From: Paenibacillus sp. PAMC 26794
GTDB lineage: Bacteria; Bacillota; Bacilli; Paenibacillales; Paenibacillaceae
Direction: 5' to 3'
NCBI RefSeq assembly: GCF_000316035.1
Contig: NZ_ANHX01000066.1
Span: 1-64,000 of the forward strand
Length of the DNA: 64,000 nucleotides
The position numbers were made by a program, and so were the translations under genes. Positions 44,226 to 52,998 of the stretch are shown here, one piece after another (position 1 is the first letter of the stretch; each line of letters begins with the position of its first letter). The notes below the pieces were generated by a model. The model made no database searches. It was not told the DNA's origin and saw nothing but the letters and a program-made list of their open reading frames with translations.

Positions 44226-44311
44226 GTAACGTTATTCCGTCATAACATGGTGTCGATACTTACAAATCGCCCAATTGACGGAATAACGTCTCTGTAATTC
44301 GTTAAATATTT
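44226..44311. repeat. Palindromic intergenic repeat, copy 2
   Basis: ACGTTATTCCGTCA (44229-44242) and TGACGGAATAACGT (44276-44289) are perfect 14-bp inverted arms. The right side continues CTCTGTAATTCGTTAA, the same unit as at 25.5 and 53.1 kb. It lies between convergent genes and slightly overlaps the 3' end of the MMPL gene. Confidence 0.75.
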
Positions 44312-46746
44312 CTCCCCGACAATTCAGTAACGTCTTTGTCTTTGTCCAAAAGAACAATGATCGCCGGAAGTACAATTAAGGTACTAAGCAAGCACAGTAA
44401 AGTATCCAGGACAGTAGTCACCCCAAATAGCTTGACCACTTCAAAGTTAGTAAACATCAGAGCGCTGAAACCCCCTACCACAGTGAGACCCGAAGCTGTA
44501 ATAGCACGTCCTACTTTTGTCATCGCCGTAACAATGGCTGCCTTTTTATCCAAACCGTTTGCCTTTTCTTCCAAATAACGCTCCATAAACAATATTGTAA
44601 ATTCGGTACCAATGCCTAACACAAGTGCACCAAGGACAGCCGTTAATGGGTTGATGTCAATCCCTAGTATGAAGAGTAACGCTGTCGACCAACCATTAAC
44701 CAAGATAATAGGTAGGATCGGAAAGAAAGCTCGTTTAAAACTGCGGTAAATTATAAATAGTCCTAACAAAATGGCAATTAGTCCAGTAAATAACGATGTG
44801 TGCCGGCTATCCGTCAGACCATTTAGGCTTTTTACCTGTAAAACTTGAATACCAACTGGGTTAGCACTAACTCCATCAGGAAGATTGCTATATTGCTCCA
44901 AGCGACTCAGCAGTTTCTCTTGATCCTGGGTGCTAATATTATCAATAGTAAAAGAAATATGAGCCATACTCCGATCTTCTGACAAATACGGAGCAGTGAT
45001 CTCTGATGGGAGTTGATCTAATATCTTCTCAATAGTGGTGGAGTCAGCTGTGACAACATCAGGCTGAATCGCAGACATGGCATTAATGATACTTGCGCTC
45101 TGCGTTATCTCTGGGTTATCCATAGCGGCATGCTTTTGAAACGAATCCATCCACTGTATAACTTCTGGTTGTGTTACATCCTGCGCTTCGATCATCCAAT
45201 CCAAGGTCAATGTGTTGCCCATCACCTCGCGAATCTCATTTAATTCAACCAAAGCAGGAGCTTTTTGAGGCATGAGTTTCTCAATATTACTCTCTACATT
45301 CAGTTTGTGGTCCACACTAAACCCTGCGATGGCCACAATAAGGGGAAGGATCAGCATTGCTTTGGGATGTTTAATCACGTACTTCGCCAAGCCACCTAAA
45401 GCGCGTTCGACCACATTGCCAGCCTTTCCTTTACGCAACTTAATGCCCTTGCGATCTCTAAGTGTAAGGATGGGAAGGAGAAGAAAAAGACCTACCGTGT
45501 ACATGATACATACGCCTACTGCTAACATTAGACCAAAATCTTTGATCATCGGCATCTCCGAGAACAGCAAGGTTAGGAAGCCGGCAGCCATAATGATGAC
45601 CGCTATACCAACAGCAGGAGCCATATGTCTTACAGCAGCAGCCATTGCTTTGGATGAATCCTCTTTTTTTACTAATTCCTCTTCGTAACGGTTATGGAAC
45701 TGTAGTGCAAAGTCAGTACCAAGCCCGATCAATATAGGTAACAACGCCATGGTTGCTATACTCAGCGGCATATCCATGTAGCCCATAAGTCCAAAAACCC
45801 ACACCATACCTATCATAACAACAGGTAACGATAGTAAACGCCAACGAACTGGGAATATAAGCAGCAGCACTATTATCATTAATATAATGACTGTCAGCAA
45901 CATAGTGCCAATGTCTTTTGAGATGAAGTCATCTATGGTTTTGGATATAGCGGGTATTCCGGAAAACAAAGAATGGGTTTGTTCAATCGAATGTTCATTA
46001 ATGATCTGCTCTAACTGATCGGTCGCTTCCGACATTTCTTGTAAGGTCAACCCACTTTTAAGCTGTATATTGAATAAAACACTGTGACCATTTTCTGGTA
46101 GTAACTGTGCAACGGCTTTTTGAGGTGCACCCGACTCATCAAACAGGGCATAGCGCACAAAAGCCTCATTGGTCGAGGTCAATTCACCAATCTCGTTCAT
46201 TTGACGAATCTGTTCTCCATATTGAGCAGCGATTGCCTGTTCTGCTTGTTGTTTCGCCGCATCAACTGCCTGTGCTTGTTGTTTCTCATCTCCCCCTTTC
46301 ATCTTTACAGCAGTCGCTGCCTCAGTCATTGCTTGCTGAATTTGGTTTGTCATTTGTTCTTGCATTTGACTCGATTGCTGCTCAGCCTGCTGTGCAAAAG
46401 CATTGGCAATGGATACCGGGCTGGTCACTGAAAAGACCTTGTCACTTGCGGCAAGTTCCTGCTGAAGGCTGTTTAGCCTCGCCAGTGTTTCATTATTCAA
46501 AAGTAGATTGTCACTTCCGCGCAGTAACAATACGAGACTTTCTCCCCCAAATTGATTCTGAAAGCGTTCATTGTGAATGGACACTGGAGAATCCTTGGAC
46601 AGCAGCATATCCACACTCGTTTTTACCTCAACACGAGTTAGTCCATACCCCATTCCTCCAGTAATTAATGCCATAATGATAACAAGCAAAATAGCTCGTT
46701 TGGTTATCAACATTCCTAAGTTGTTAAAAAGATTTTTTAGAAACAA
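44302..46746 (-). CDS. MMPL/HAE3-type RND transporter
   Basis: 814 residues from a TTG at 46746 with GGAG eight bases upstream (the open frame begins 42 bases earlier). Two repeats of one plus five TM helices; TM4-like motifs SIATMALLPILIGLGTDFAL and LGALVLGIGTEFTILFMERY, each with its acidic residue for proton coupling. The first ~270-residue extracellular loop contains a glutamine-rich coiled coil (QQAEQQSSQMQEQM...). HAE3/MMPL proteins export hydrophobic or lipid-like molecules. It is downstream of patatin and phasin-like genes, supporting a lipid substrate. A 20-bp motif shared with the 48.2-kb gene lies just upstream. Confidence 0.85.
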   Translation of the reverse strand: MFLKNLFNNLGMLITKRAILLVIIMALITGGMGYGLTRVEVKTSVDMLLSKDSPVSIHNERFQNQFGGESLVLLLRGSDNLLLNNETLARLNSLQQELAASDKVFSVTSPVSIANAFAQQAEQQSSQMQEQMTNQIQQAMTEAATAVKMKGGDEKQQAQAVDAAKQQAEQAIAAQYGEQIRQMNEIGELTSTNEAFVRYALFDESGAPQKAVAQLLPENGHSVLFNIQLKSGLTLQEMSEATDQLEQIINEHSIEQTHSLFSGIPAISKTIDDFISKDIGTMLLTVIILMIIVLLLIFPVRWRLLSLPVVMIGMVWVFGLMGYMDMPLSIATMALLPILIGLGTDFALQFHNRYEEELVKKEDSSKAMAAAVRHMAPAVGIAVIIMAAGFLTLLFSEMPMIKDFGLMLAVGVCIMYTVGLFLLLPILTLRDRKGIKLRKGKAGNVVERALGGLAKYVIKHPKAMLILPLIVAIAGFSVDHKLNVESNIEKLMPQKAPALVELNEIREVMGNTLTLDWMIEAQDVTQPEVIQWMDSFQKHAAMDNPEITQSASIINAMSAIQPDVVTADSTTIEKILDQLPSEITAPYLSEDRSMAHISFTIDNISTQDQEKLLSRLEQYSNLPDGVSANPVGIQVLQVKSLNGLTDSRHTSLFTGLIAILLGLFIIYRSFKRAFFPILPIILVNGWSTALLFILGIDINPLTAVLGALVLGIGTEFTILFMERYLEEKANGLDKKAAIVTAMTKVGRAITASGLTVVGGFSALMFTNFEVVKLFGVTTVLDTLLCLLSTLIVLPAIIVLLDKDKDVTELSGRNI

Positions 46747-46773
46747 TTCTCTCACTCCAATTCTATTGTTTAT

Positions 46774-46793
46774 ACACAAAAGACCCAAAAACT
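46774..46793. promoter_or_regulatory. 20-bp motif upstream of MMPL gene, copy A
   Basis: ACACAAAAGACCCAAAAACT, repeated identically at 48260-48279, and in degenerate form near 48990-49014. It lies 28 bases upstream of the MMPL start in a 120-bp gap and could be an operator of the adjacent HTH regulator. Confidence 0.5.
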
Positions 46794-46866
46794 AGGGATA
46801 CACCGTATAAGAAGCCTCCAGAGTATCGTTTGTCCCCCCACTGATGGAGCAACACTGGCACCCCCG

Positions 46867-47169
46867 TTAGTTGTGCAAATCTTTATTTTGCTCAAGTGCA
46901 AGCACACGAAGCTTTAACTGCTCAAGCTCCTCCAAGACCACTTGGCTTTGTTCAGACCATATCGTTTGAACCCTTTCGGTAACCCTTGCTTCCATCTGGC
47001 GCTCCTCTTCTTCCTTACGGTGGACCAGCTTATCTGCTAATGAGCGGATCTCCAGACGTCCCACCTCTCCTTTTTTAACTAACTCACCCACGGTTAATGT
47101 GATTTGTTCTTTACCTGTAGCCGCCAAACCAATCCCCAGCAGCATCGCTTTTTCTAACGTTGTTTTCAT
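46867..47169 (-). CDS. Phasin-like coiled-coil protein
   Basis: 100 residues from ATG 47169 with AAAGGAG upstream; the longer frame has no site. Opens MKTTLEKAMLLGIGLAATGK, then EQITLTVGELVKKGEV and a C-terminal coiled coil rich in Glu, Gln and Leu. This pattern (short hydrophobic helix, KEQ...LVKKGEV, coiled coil) matches small phasin-family proteins related to polyester-granule or lipid-interface proteins. No PHA synthase gene is in the window, so a granule role is unproven. It sits between patatin and MMPL genes. Confidence 0.65.
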   Translation of the reverse strand: MKTTLEKAMLLGIGLAATGKEQITLTVGELVKKGEVGRLEIRSLADKLVHRKEEEERQMEARVTERVQTIWSEQSQVVLEELEQLKLRVLALEQNKDLHN

Positions 47170-47182
47170 TATTTCAGCTCCT

Positions 47183-47983
47183 TTAAGATAATGATTTACT
47201 TTTTGCCATACGAATTTGATGCTTAAGCTCTTCCATACTTCGTTCAGCAGCCTCTTCTCCCGCATTGATGCATTCCTGTGTCTTGGTAAAGTCAAAGGCT
47301 GCATAAGAGCCCACGTCGGGACGGATCACAAAATCTGCCAGTCTCAGGCTTGCATGTTTACGCTCCGCTGTCATTAGGCTGTACGAGCGATAAACCACTT
47401 CGAACATATTGCGGGGCGGCTTATTCTCATGCTCTCTCGCCACATCCACGGCAATAACAAAGGCGGTATCCTCGCTCATTGCCTCCTCCACCGGCAAATT
47501 GTTCAATACCCCGCCATCCACAAGCATTTGATCTCCATCCATCAGTGGCGCAAAAACACCTGGAAATGCAGTGGTGGCTCGGAGGGCAGTGCCTAACTCA
47601 CCTTCATCCAGCACCACCTGCTTACCTTTGTTCAGATCAACCGCGATTGCTCTGAATTCGATTGGGAACTGTTCAATTCGCAAGTCATGTTTACCATGTC
47701 TTTGCAGCAATTCGTTGATCGTATTATGAACCGTATTGCCGGCAAACAAGCCTCGGTTCCGTATTCCTAAATCTAGCAAACGATACTTTGGTGTTTTAAG
47801 CAGCAACTGTTCAATATCCCAAGCAGGGATACCTGCAGCATACAAGCCCCCAATTGCCCCACCCATGCTTGTGCCCACGATACGATCTATCTGGATTTCA
47901 TGTCTCTCAAAAGCCTTCAAAACCCCTAGATGCGCCAGCCCCCTGACAGCTCCACCGCCCAAAACAAGTCCTGTTTTCCCCAT
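47183..47983 (-). CDS. Patatin-like phospholipase
   Basis: 266 residues from ATG 47983 with GGAG seven bases upstream. Oxyanion loop GLVLGGGAVRGLAHLG at the N-terminus, nucleophile elbow GTSMG (~38-42) and catalytic VDGGVLNNLPVEEA (~155). This is the RssA/YlbK-type bacterial patatin: a cytoplasmic or membrane-associated serine acylhydrolase with a Ser-Asp dyad acting on phospholipids or acyl thioesters. It is 13 bases from the phasin-like gene downstream and 14 bases from the small membrane protein upstream, so it is in the same operon. Confidence 0.88.
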   Translation of the reverse strand: MGKTGLVLGGGAVRGLAHLGVLKAFERHEIQIDRIVGTSMGGAIGGLYAAGIPAWDIEQLLLKTPKYRLLDLGIRNRGLFAGNTVHNTINELLQRHGKHDLRIEQFPIEFRAIAVDLNKGKQVVLDEGELGTALRATTAFPGVFAPLMDGDQMLVDGGVLNNLPVEEAMSEDTAFVIAVDVAREHENKPPRNMFEVVYRSYSLMTAERKHASLRLADFVIRPDVGSYAAFDFTKTQECINAGEEAAERSMEELKHQIRMAKSKSLS

Positions 47984-47997
47984 ATTGCACTCCACTT

Positions 47998-48210
47998 CTA
48001 TCGGGTTTTCTGTATTTCAGGATAATTTACTTCTGCTGATCCCGGTGTAATTGGACGATGTGCCACAAAATGCCTCCATTGCGCATAAAAGCTGTACAAC
48101 AGAGTTCCGGTAAGCATTGCTGTGCATATGGATAAATCTTGAACCACCCACCATAGCAGGATCGTAAGAATAAGGCAGTACATCAAGCCAACTTGGTTAA
48201 TAAAAAACAT
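47998..48210 (-). CDS. Small two-helix membrane protein
   Basis: 70 residues from ATG 48210, GGAGG ten bases upstream. Two hydrophobic stretches (GLMYCLILTILLWWVV, then TAMLTGTLLYSFYA) and a polar tail. The frame stays open upstream (DYEPLPEDIQH) to a second AAAGGAG with an ATG (48239) in another frame, so the real N-terminus may be longer, or a short leader ORF precedes it. Family not recognised. First gene of the patatin-phasin-MMPL group. Confidence 0.6.
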   Translation of the reverse strand: MFFINQVGLMYCLILTILLWWVVQDLSICTAMLTGTLLYSFYAQWRHFVAHRPITPGSAEVNYPEIQKTR

Positions 48211-48259
48211 GTGCTGGATATCCTCCGGGAGTGGTTCATAGTCAATCTCCTTTCAAAAA

Positions 48260-48279
48260 ACACAAAAGACCCAAAAACT
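48260..48279. promoter_or_regulatory. 20-bp motif upstream of the patatin operon, copy B
   Basis: Identical to copy A at 46774-46793. It is placed directly upstream of the AAAGGAG of the small membrane protein gene and downstream of the regulator's terminator. Confidence 0.5.
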
Positions 48280-48288
48280 CCAAAAGCA

Positions 48289-48312
48289 GAAGCTTTGTCA
48301 AGCTAAAGCTTC
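48289..48312 (-). terminator. Hairpin overlapping the regulator stop codon
   Basis: GAAGCTTT (48289-48296) and AAAGCTTC (48305-48312) arms; the minus strand continues TGCTTTTGG. Weak T run, so termination may be partial, with read-through into the patatin operon. Confidence 0.5.
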
Positions 48313-48975
48313 GTGCAGCATATCTGACAACAGTCGTCGGTCCTGACTCGACAGCTCGTCCATGATACGGAGAAATTCGGATACCAGTCCTGTAAATTCG
48401 TCCCCAAGTTCGTCATTGATGGCTTGGATAATCGTACCGAGAACCGTCCCAACAAACATAAGCGTTCCATTCTCACTGTTCGGTGTTTTGCTGACCACCA
48501 TACGGATCAACATTTCAGTTCTGCCACCAAGCTTCTTTACATAAACAAGCAGCAGTCCGAGAATATAGCCGCAAAACTCGATGTTGGATGACTTGGAGGG
48601 AATTTCATTCATCAAATTTCGGATCAGGTCGTTAATATTGCCATTCTTTACGTTTTTCAGCAGACTGCGGATATGAGCCACGGTCTGTTCCCAGTCGGCC
48701 AGATTATAGGAATCGCTTAGGTTTTGCTTAAACAAATCGGCAGCCTTGCCTGTGGGAGCAAACACGACCTGTGAACGTCCAGTTTCCTTGGAGTTCACTT
48801 CATAGCTACGAGTCACAAACCCGAGTTTCTCGATTTCCTTCAGCATGTCATACGCAGTCCATTTGCTGACTCCCAATGAACGGGCCAATGTCTCATAATG
48901 AATAGGCAAGCTGCTGCGCTGATACAGTTCAACCAGTTTCCTCAACAATTGCAACCGTCGTTTCGTAAGTGGCAT
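48298..48975 (-). CDS. Winged-helix transcriptional regulator of the lipid module
   Basis: 225 residues. N-terminal HTH ~5-60 (LRKLVELYQRSSLPIHYETL, LGVSKWTAYDMLKEIEKLGF) followed by a wing with GRSQVVFAPTGKA, then a helical ~150-residue C-terminal domain of unrecognised family. Its position directly upstream of, and in line with, the membrane protein, patatin, phasin-like and MMPL genes, and the repeated 20-bp motif around them, suggest it is their regulator. A T-rich variant of the motif (48990-49014) lies just upstream of its own start, in the opposite orientation. Confidence 0.7.
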   Translation of the reverse strand: MPLTKRRLQLLRKLVELYQRSSLPIHYETLARSLGVSKWTAYDMLKEIEKLGFVTRSYEVNSKETGRSQVVFAPTGKAADLFKQNLSDSYNLADWEQTVAHIRSLLKNVKNGNINDLIRNLMNEIPSKSSNIEFCGYILGLLLVYVKKLGGRTEMLIRMVVSKTPNSENGTLMFVGTVLGTIIQAINDELGDEFTGLVSEFLRIMDELSSQDRRLLSDMLHEALA

Positions 48976-48989
48976 GAATGCACCTCAAG

Positions 48990-49014
48990 AGTTTTTGTTT
49001 TTTGGTTTTTTGTG
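48990..49014. promoter_or_regulatory. Degenerate copy of the 20-bp motif upstream of the regulator
   Basis: AGTTTTTGTTTTTTGGTTTT followed by TTGTG resembles the complement of copies A and B (AGTTTTTGGGTCTTTTGTGT). The low complexity makes this uncertain. Confidence 0.25.
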
Positions 49015-49076
49015 CTTTTTAATATTATCACTCACTTCCTCTGCTCGTCAAACTGAATTAAAGTTATAACAACACC

Positions 49077-49127
49077 AATAAGGGGCGTCCCCTGTCATGC
49101 TCATGACGTATAGAACAGCCCCTTATT
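49077..49127. terminator. Terminator after nagZ
   Basis: AATAAGGGGC (49077-49086) and GCCCCTTATT (49118-49127) are perfect ten-base arms around a loop with its own GTCATG/CATGAC pairing. It lies 32 bases past the nagZ stop, between nagZ and the 48.9-kb regulator. Confidence 0.75.
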
Positions 49128-49158
49128 TTATTCATATGTTTATGTTGCCGATATATCG

Positions 49159-50853
49159 TTATTGTCTATCTATGGATACAGGAAGTTTCCCCGCAAAAGG
49201 AATACGTCCCATCAGCGCCCGAGCGACGCTATCCATGGCAAATGGTCGGCTCTCGTAAGCCGCTACATAGACCTGGACATCCGGAATCGCCAGCAGATCA
49301 TAGGGGCTTCGCAGTGCCACAACCGTCAATGGTTTGCCCAATTGCTGCAACCAGCCGATCAATCTGCACTGCGGATCGCCGGAGGGGCTTCCTGCATTGT
49401 ACGTCCCCACCACAATCTGCCGAATGTCTTCCTCTTCCGCCGCCTGAAGCAGACGGGCGGAACAGATGGCAACCTCTTCGGTCGTGACCGTCAGATCGAC
49501 AACATCCAGACCATAGTTGGATAAGGCTGATCCTAAAGTGAACGCCTGAGTCAGCTGTTCGTCGGCAATTGTCGTCACGGACGTGGCAACCGTTATGACC
49601 AGCGTGCGTTCCGGCTTCAAAGGCAGCATATTCAGCTGATCGCGCACCAGTGTGATACTATTCTCGTTAATACGGCGGGCAACCTCTTGATGTAATGAAC
49701 TGTTGCGCTCCGACCCACTGGATATAGCAGGAGCGTTGGATGCCTTTGGCAATGATGCATTCGATACTACACCATACACTTCATCATCACCTGCACCGCC
49801 CATTCCACTCTCCAACAAACCACGCTTCGCCTTGTACATCAGCAAACGATTCACCGACTCATCAATACGTCTCTCGCTAATCCGCCCGCTCCTCACAGCT
49901 GCTAACAATGCTTCAAATGCCTCTGCTTGAAGCTTAGCCGTATGGCTAATTAACACCAGATCTGCCCCGGCCTCTACCGCCATTACGGCTGCATCGACAG
50001 TACCATAATTCACGGCAATGGCATCCATCTCCATGCAATCTGTCACGATCATGCCCTGATAACCCAGTTCCTGGCGAAGCAGACCGCTTAATACGGTTTG
50101 TGATAACGTTACGGGCAGACGCTCTGGCTCCAGTGCAGGGAAATAAATATGGGCCGACATCATGGCATCGACACCTTCGGCGATAGCGGCTCGGAATGGA
50201 ATCAACTCCAGTCGCTCCACCCGTTCCCGATCATGAGTGATGATCGGGAGGTCCAGATGGGAATCGGTATCCGTATCCCCATGCCCCGGGAAATGCTTGG
50301 CTGTGGCTGCAATCCCAGCGTCCTGTATTCCCGCAATGGTTCTGGCTCCATATTCTGCAACGGATTGTGGAGATTCGCCGAATGATCGTACACCGATGAC
50401 CGGATTGGCTGCGTTATTGTTCACATCCAATACCGGAGCAAAGTTCATGTTAATGCCCATGGACTTCAGCTCCAACCCACTGATATATGCCGCCTGATAC
50501 GCATCGTCAATGGAACCGGCAGCGGCAATAGCCATTTGTCCAGGCATCAGAGCGATCCCTTCGGTAATGCGGGCAACCATCCCACCCTCCTGATCCATGG
50601 ATATCCAGAGCGGCACATTACCGCTGCTTTTGGCAATCTGTTGTAACCCTAACGATAACTGCTCTACCTGCTCTGGCGACTCAACGTTGCGTGCAAAGTA
50701 GATCACGCCACCGATGGGATAATTTCGGAGAAAGGGCTCCACATCGCCAGCAGCTTCAGTACCATGAAAGCCGCAAAGCAGCATTTGCCCGACTTTCTCA
50801 CGCAAGGTCATCTGTTTCAGCTTCGACTTGTATAACTCTTTTTGCCTACTCAT
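49159..50853 (-). CDS. nagZ: GH3 beta-N-acetylglucosaminidase NagZ (no signal peptide)
   Basis: 564 residues with GGAGGAGG before the ATG. The GH3 barrel carries QEGGMVARITEG, AKHFPGHGDTDTDSHLDLPI (the NagZ Asp-His catalytic loop) and the nucleophile region GMIVTDCMEMDAIA. A second ~180-residue alpha/beta domain follows, as in B. subtilis NagZ. The N-terminus is MSRQKELYKSKLKQMTLREK: no signal peptide or lipobox, unlike the B. subtilis lipoprotein. It removes terminal GlcNAc from peptidoglycan fragments, here presumably in the cytoplasm. Last gene of the minus-strand salvage cluster, 66 bases after namZ. Confidence 0.9.
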   Translation of the reverse strand: MSRQKELYKSKLKQMTLREKVGQMLLCGFHGTEAAGDVEPFLRNYPIGGVIYFARNVESPEQVEQLSLGLQQIAKSSGNVPLWISMDQEGGMVARITEGIALMPGQMAIAAAGSIDDAYQAAYISGLELKSMGINMNFAPVLDVNNNAANPVIGVRSFGESPQSVAEYGARTIAGIQDAGIAATAKHFPGHGDTDTDSHLDLPIITHDRERVERLELIPFRAAIAEGVDAMMSAHIYFPALEPERLPVTLSQTVLSGLLRQELGYQGMIVTDCMEMDAIAVNYGTVDAAVMAVEAGADLVLISHTAKLQAEAFEALLAAVRSGRISERRIDESVNRLLMYKAKRGLLESGMGGAGDDEVYGVVSNASLPKASNAPAISSGSERNSSLHQEVARRINENSITLVRDQLNMLPLKPERTLVITVATSVTTIADEQLTQAFTLGSALSNYGLDVVDLTVTTEEVAICSARLLQAAEEEDIRQIVVGTYNAGSPSGDPQCRLIGWLQQLGKPLTVVALRSPYDLLAIPDVQVYVAAYESRPFAMDSVARALMGRIPFAGKLPVSIDRQ

Positions 50854-50919
50854 TCCTTACCTCCTCCCAATGACAAATCTCAGTGCATTATGCGATCATC
50901 CATTCATCAACATTAATCT

Positions 50920-52116
50920 TTATGGGTACAGGAAAAACGGCTTCCGCCGTTCCTTCCATTCCGCTGCCTGTGCATTCCACGCTTCCATTAAACGAACGAA
51001 GCCCGCGCGGTCATGAATGCCTTCCCTGACTCCCCTGCCCCCGGTTAACAGATCAATGAAATAGCGGGAACTCGGCTGTGGTGGCTCAAGCCAGCAGAAT
51101 TGCTCCGGATAGAGTGAAACCAGTTCATGCAGAAGCACCAACCCTGTCTCTACCGCCCGGAATTTCCTGCTGTCCGTTACAAAAATCCTTACACCACCAC
51201 ACAGCTCACCTGCATGTTTGGAGAATGTTGGGGACATGTACACTGGATGCACATGCACACCTTCCAGCTTGTATTCCCGAAATCGTTCCGCCAAACGCTC
51301 CCCCTCAACCCAGGGTGCTCCAATCCACTCGAATGGGCGGGTCGTGCCCCTGCCCTCCGATACATTAGTGCCTTCGAACAGGCACGTACCCGCATATACC
51401 CGCACACTGTCCAGCGTGGGCATATTGGGAGAGGGTAGCATCCAGGGTAGCCCACAATCCGCAAACTCCATGGAGCGCTGCCATCCTTCCATGGCAACCA
51501 CGTCCAATTCGCAAGGTACATCCATCTCGCTGTTGACCATCAGGGCGAGTTCACCTACCGTCAATCCGGTACGTACAGGTACACCCCAAGCGCCAACGAG
51601 TGATTCATACCCCGCGTTCAGCACACCGCCTTCCACAACGTTTCCACCCAGCGGATTGGGACGGTCCAGAATCAGCATACGTTTGCCTGCTCCAGCACAT
51701 GCATCCATCATATGGAACAAGGTTGAGGCATACGTGTAATAACGGATGCCCACATCCTGAATGTCGAACAGTACCGTATCCACTCCAGCCAGCATTGCAG
51801 GCGTAGGTTTCTTGTAATTTCCATACAGGCTGAACACCGGAATGTCCAGACGTGGATGAAGCATATCTCCGAATCTGACACCCGCCTGAAGCTCTCCATC
51901 CAGTCCGTGCTCACACGCATAGAGCGCTGTAAGCTCGGCATTAGCCAGTCCTGCGCACACATCTATTGTCGATACAAAATCCGCTGTAATACCAGTCGGG
52001 TTTGTAATTAGACCGATTCGATTACCCGTTATCCATGGATGCGATAGCCCTCTGGACAGAAGATCAACTCCCGTTTTTACAGCCGGGATCTGCTCGGTCC
52101 CCTTCAACTGCCCCAT
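50920..52116 (-). CDS. namZ: Exo-beta-N-acetylmuramidase NamZ (GH171, DUF1343)
   Basis: 398 residues. Family blocks: RIGLITNPTGITADF, ACEHGLDGELQAG, FDIQDVGIRYYTYASTLF, LDRPNPLGGNVVEG, LPSPNMPTLDSVRVYAG, then TCLFEGTNVSEGRGTTRPFE. NamZ (B. subtilis YbbC) releases MurNAc from the non-reducing end of MurNAc-GlcNAc. The B. subtilis protein is exported; this one begins directly with a soluble sequence and appears cytoplasmic. The start ATG (52116) overlaps the upstream gene's TGA (TGATG coupling); a GTG three bases earlier is also possible. Confidence 0.9.
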   Translation of the reverse strand: MGQLKGTEQIPAVKTGVDLLSRGLSHPWITGNRIGLITNPTGITADFVSTIDVCAGLANAELTALYACEHGLDGELQAGVRFGDMLHPRLDIPVFSLYGNYKKPTPAMLAGVDTVLFDIQDVGIRYYTYASTLFHMMDACAGAGKRMLILDRPNPLGGNVVEGGVLNAGYESLVGAWGVPVRTGLTVGELALMVNSEMDVPCELDVVAMEGWQRSMEFADCGLPWMLPSPNMPTLDSVRVYAGTCLFEGTNVSEGRGTTRPFEWIGAPWVEGERLAERFREYKLEGVHVHPVYMSPTFSKHAGELCGGVRIFVTDSRKFRAVETGLVLLHELVSLYPEQFCWLEPPQPSSRYFIDLLTGGRGVREGIHDRAGFVRLMEAWNAQAAEWKERRKPFFLYP

Positions 52117-52826
52117 CACACATTCCCCTGGCTGATCCAGCCTGTATGCTGGTGATCATTACCGCCTGTTACGACAGGCTCTTCTTCAGGCTCCAGCACA
52201 TTAAGAGCGACCTTATGCTGATAGATGGCAATCATACCTCCAAACAGCGCTCCGAAACCAACAACAGTCAGCATCAGCAAAGCAGTCAGGCACATGGCCT
52301 GAATGCAAGCGCCCATCGTGTACCCCGGGTGACGAAAGAACAGCTTTACACTTTCCCCCATTGCCTGAACGATGCCCATGTTTTTTTGTAAAACAAGCTG
52401 CCAGGTATAGAACTGTGACATCAGCGCCATGAGAACAAAGAACGTCTGGAATACGCCCACTGCTGTACCTGTAATTCCACCCTGTCCACCGTAATACCAC
52501 CAGGTTGACCATAGAATGAAGCCAAGCACCGCGAAAAGCACACCCACCGAGCCTCCCGGGATTATTCCCTTCAACGTTCCGATCCAGATATCCTTAAGCC
52601 CATTGCGCCGTTCCTTACGTTCCAATCTGTGATGCACGGCATAACAGACACCGAACAGGATGGGCATATATATCAAGGCCAGAAGCAGTATAGCGATCGG
52701 CAGCGGAGCAAACATCAGAATGGGAACCAATACGATGGAACTAACGACACTGTACAAGGCCACCGGAATAATATCCCGATAGATTTCCGCGCCCGACTTG
52801 ATCAATACTTCACTCAGCTTACGCAT
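52116..52826 (-). CDS. DUF624/YesL-like membrane protein
   Basis: 236 residues from ATG 52826 with AAGGGAG upstream. About six hydrophobic helices (LYSVVSSIVLVPILMFAPLP, LLALIYMPILFGVCYAV, VGVLFAVLGFILWSTWWYYG, TALLMLTVVGFGALFGGMIA). YesL-type proteins are often coded with sugar ABC transporters in Paenibacillus and have no defined function. Translationally coupled to namZ, so probably a membrane accessory of peptidoglycan-sugar uptake. Confidence 0.65.
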   Translation of the reverse strand: MRKLSEVLIKSGAEIYRDIIPVALYSVVSSIVLVPILMFAPLPIAILLLALIYMPILFGVCYAVHHRLERKERRNGLKDIWIGTLKGIIPGGSVGVLFAVLGFILWSTWWYYGGQGGITGTAVGVFQTFFVLMALMSQFYTWQLVLQKNMGIVQAMGESVKLFFRHPGYTMGACIQAMCLTALLMLTVVGFGALFGGMIAIYQHKVALNVLEPEEEPVVTGGNDHQHTGWISQGNV

Positions 52827-52998
52827 TTTTATTCTCCCTTCTATATAAGTTGGGCTAAACATTTACACGATAACGGAGAAAACAGAACAAATCTGGAGAA
52901 GCGAAGCGTTAGCCCACAAGGGCTGTCTTAAAAGGGCTCCCCATTTCGGTTGGCTTGGCCGCACCGCCGGTCAGTATGTTGTACCAAACTTGCAACGT

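Noticed and set aside
46867..47304. Longer 145-aa version of the phasin-like protein
   Set aside because: The extra 45 residues overlap the patatin gene out of frame and lack an RBS; AAAGGAG precedes the ATG at 47169.
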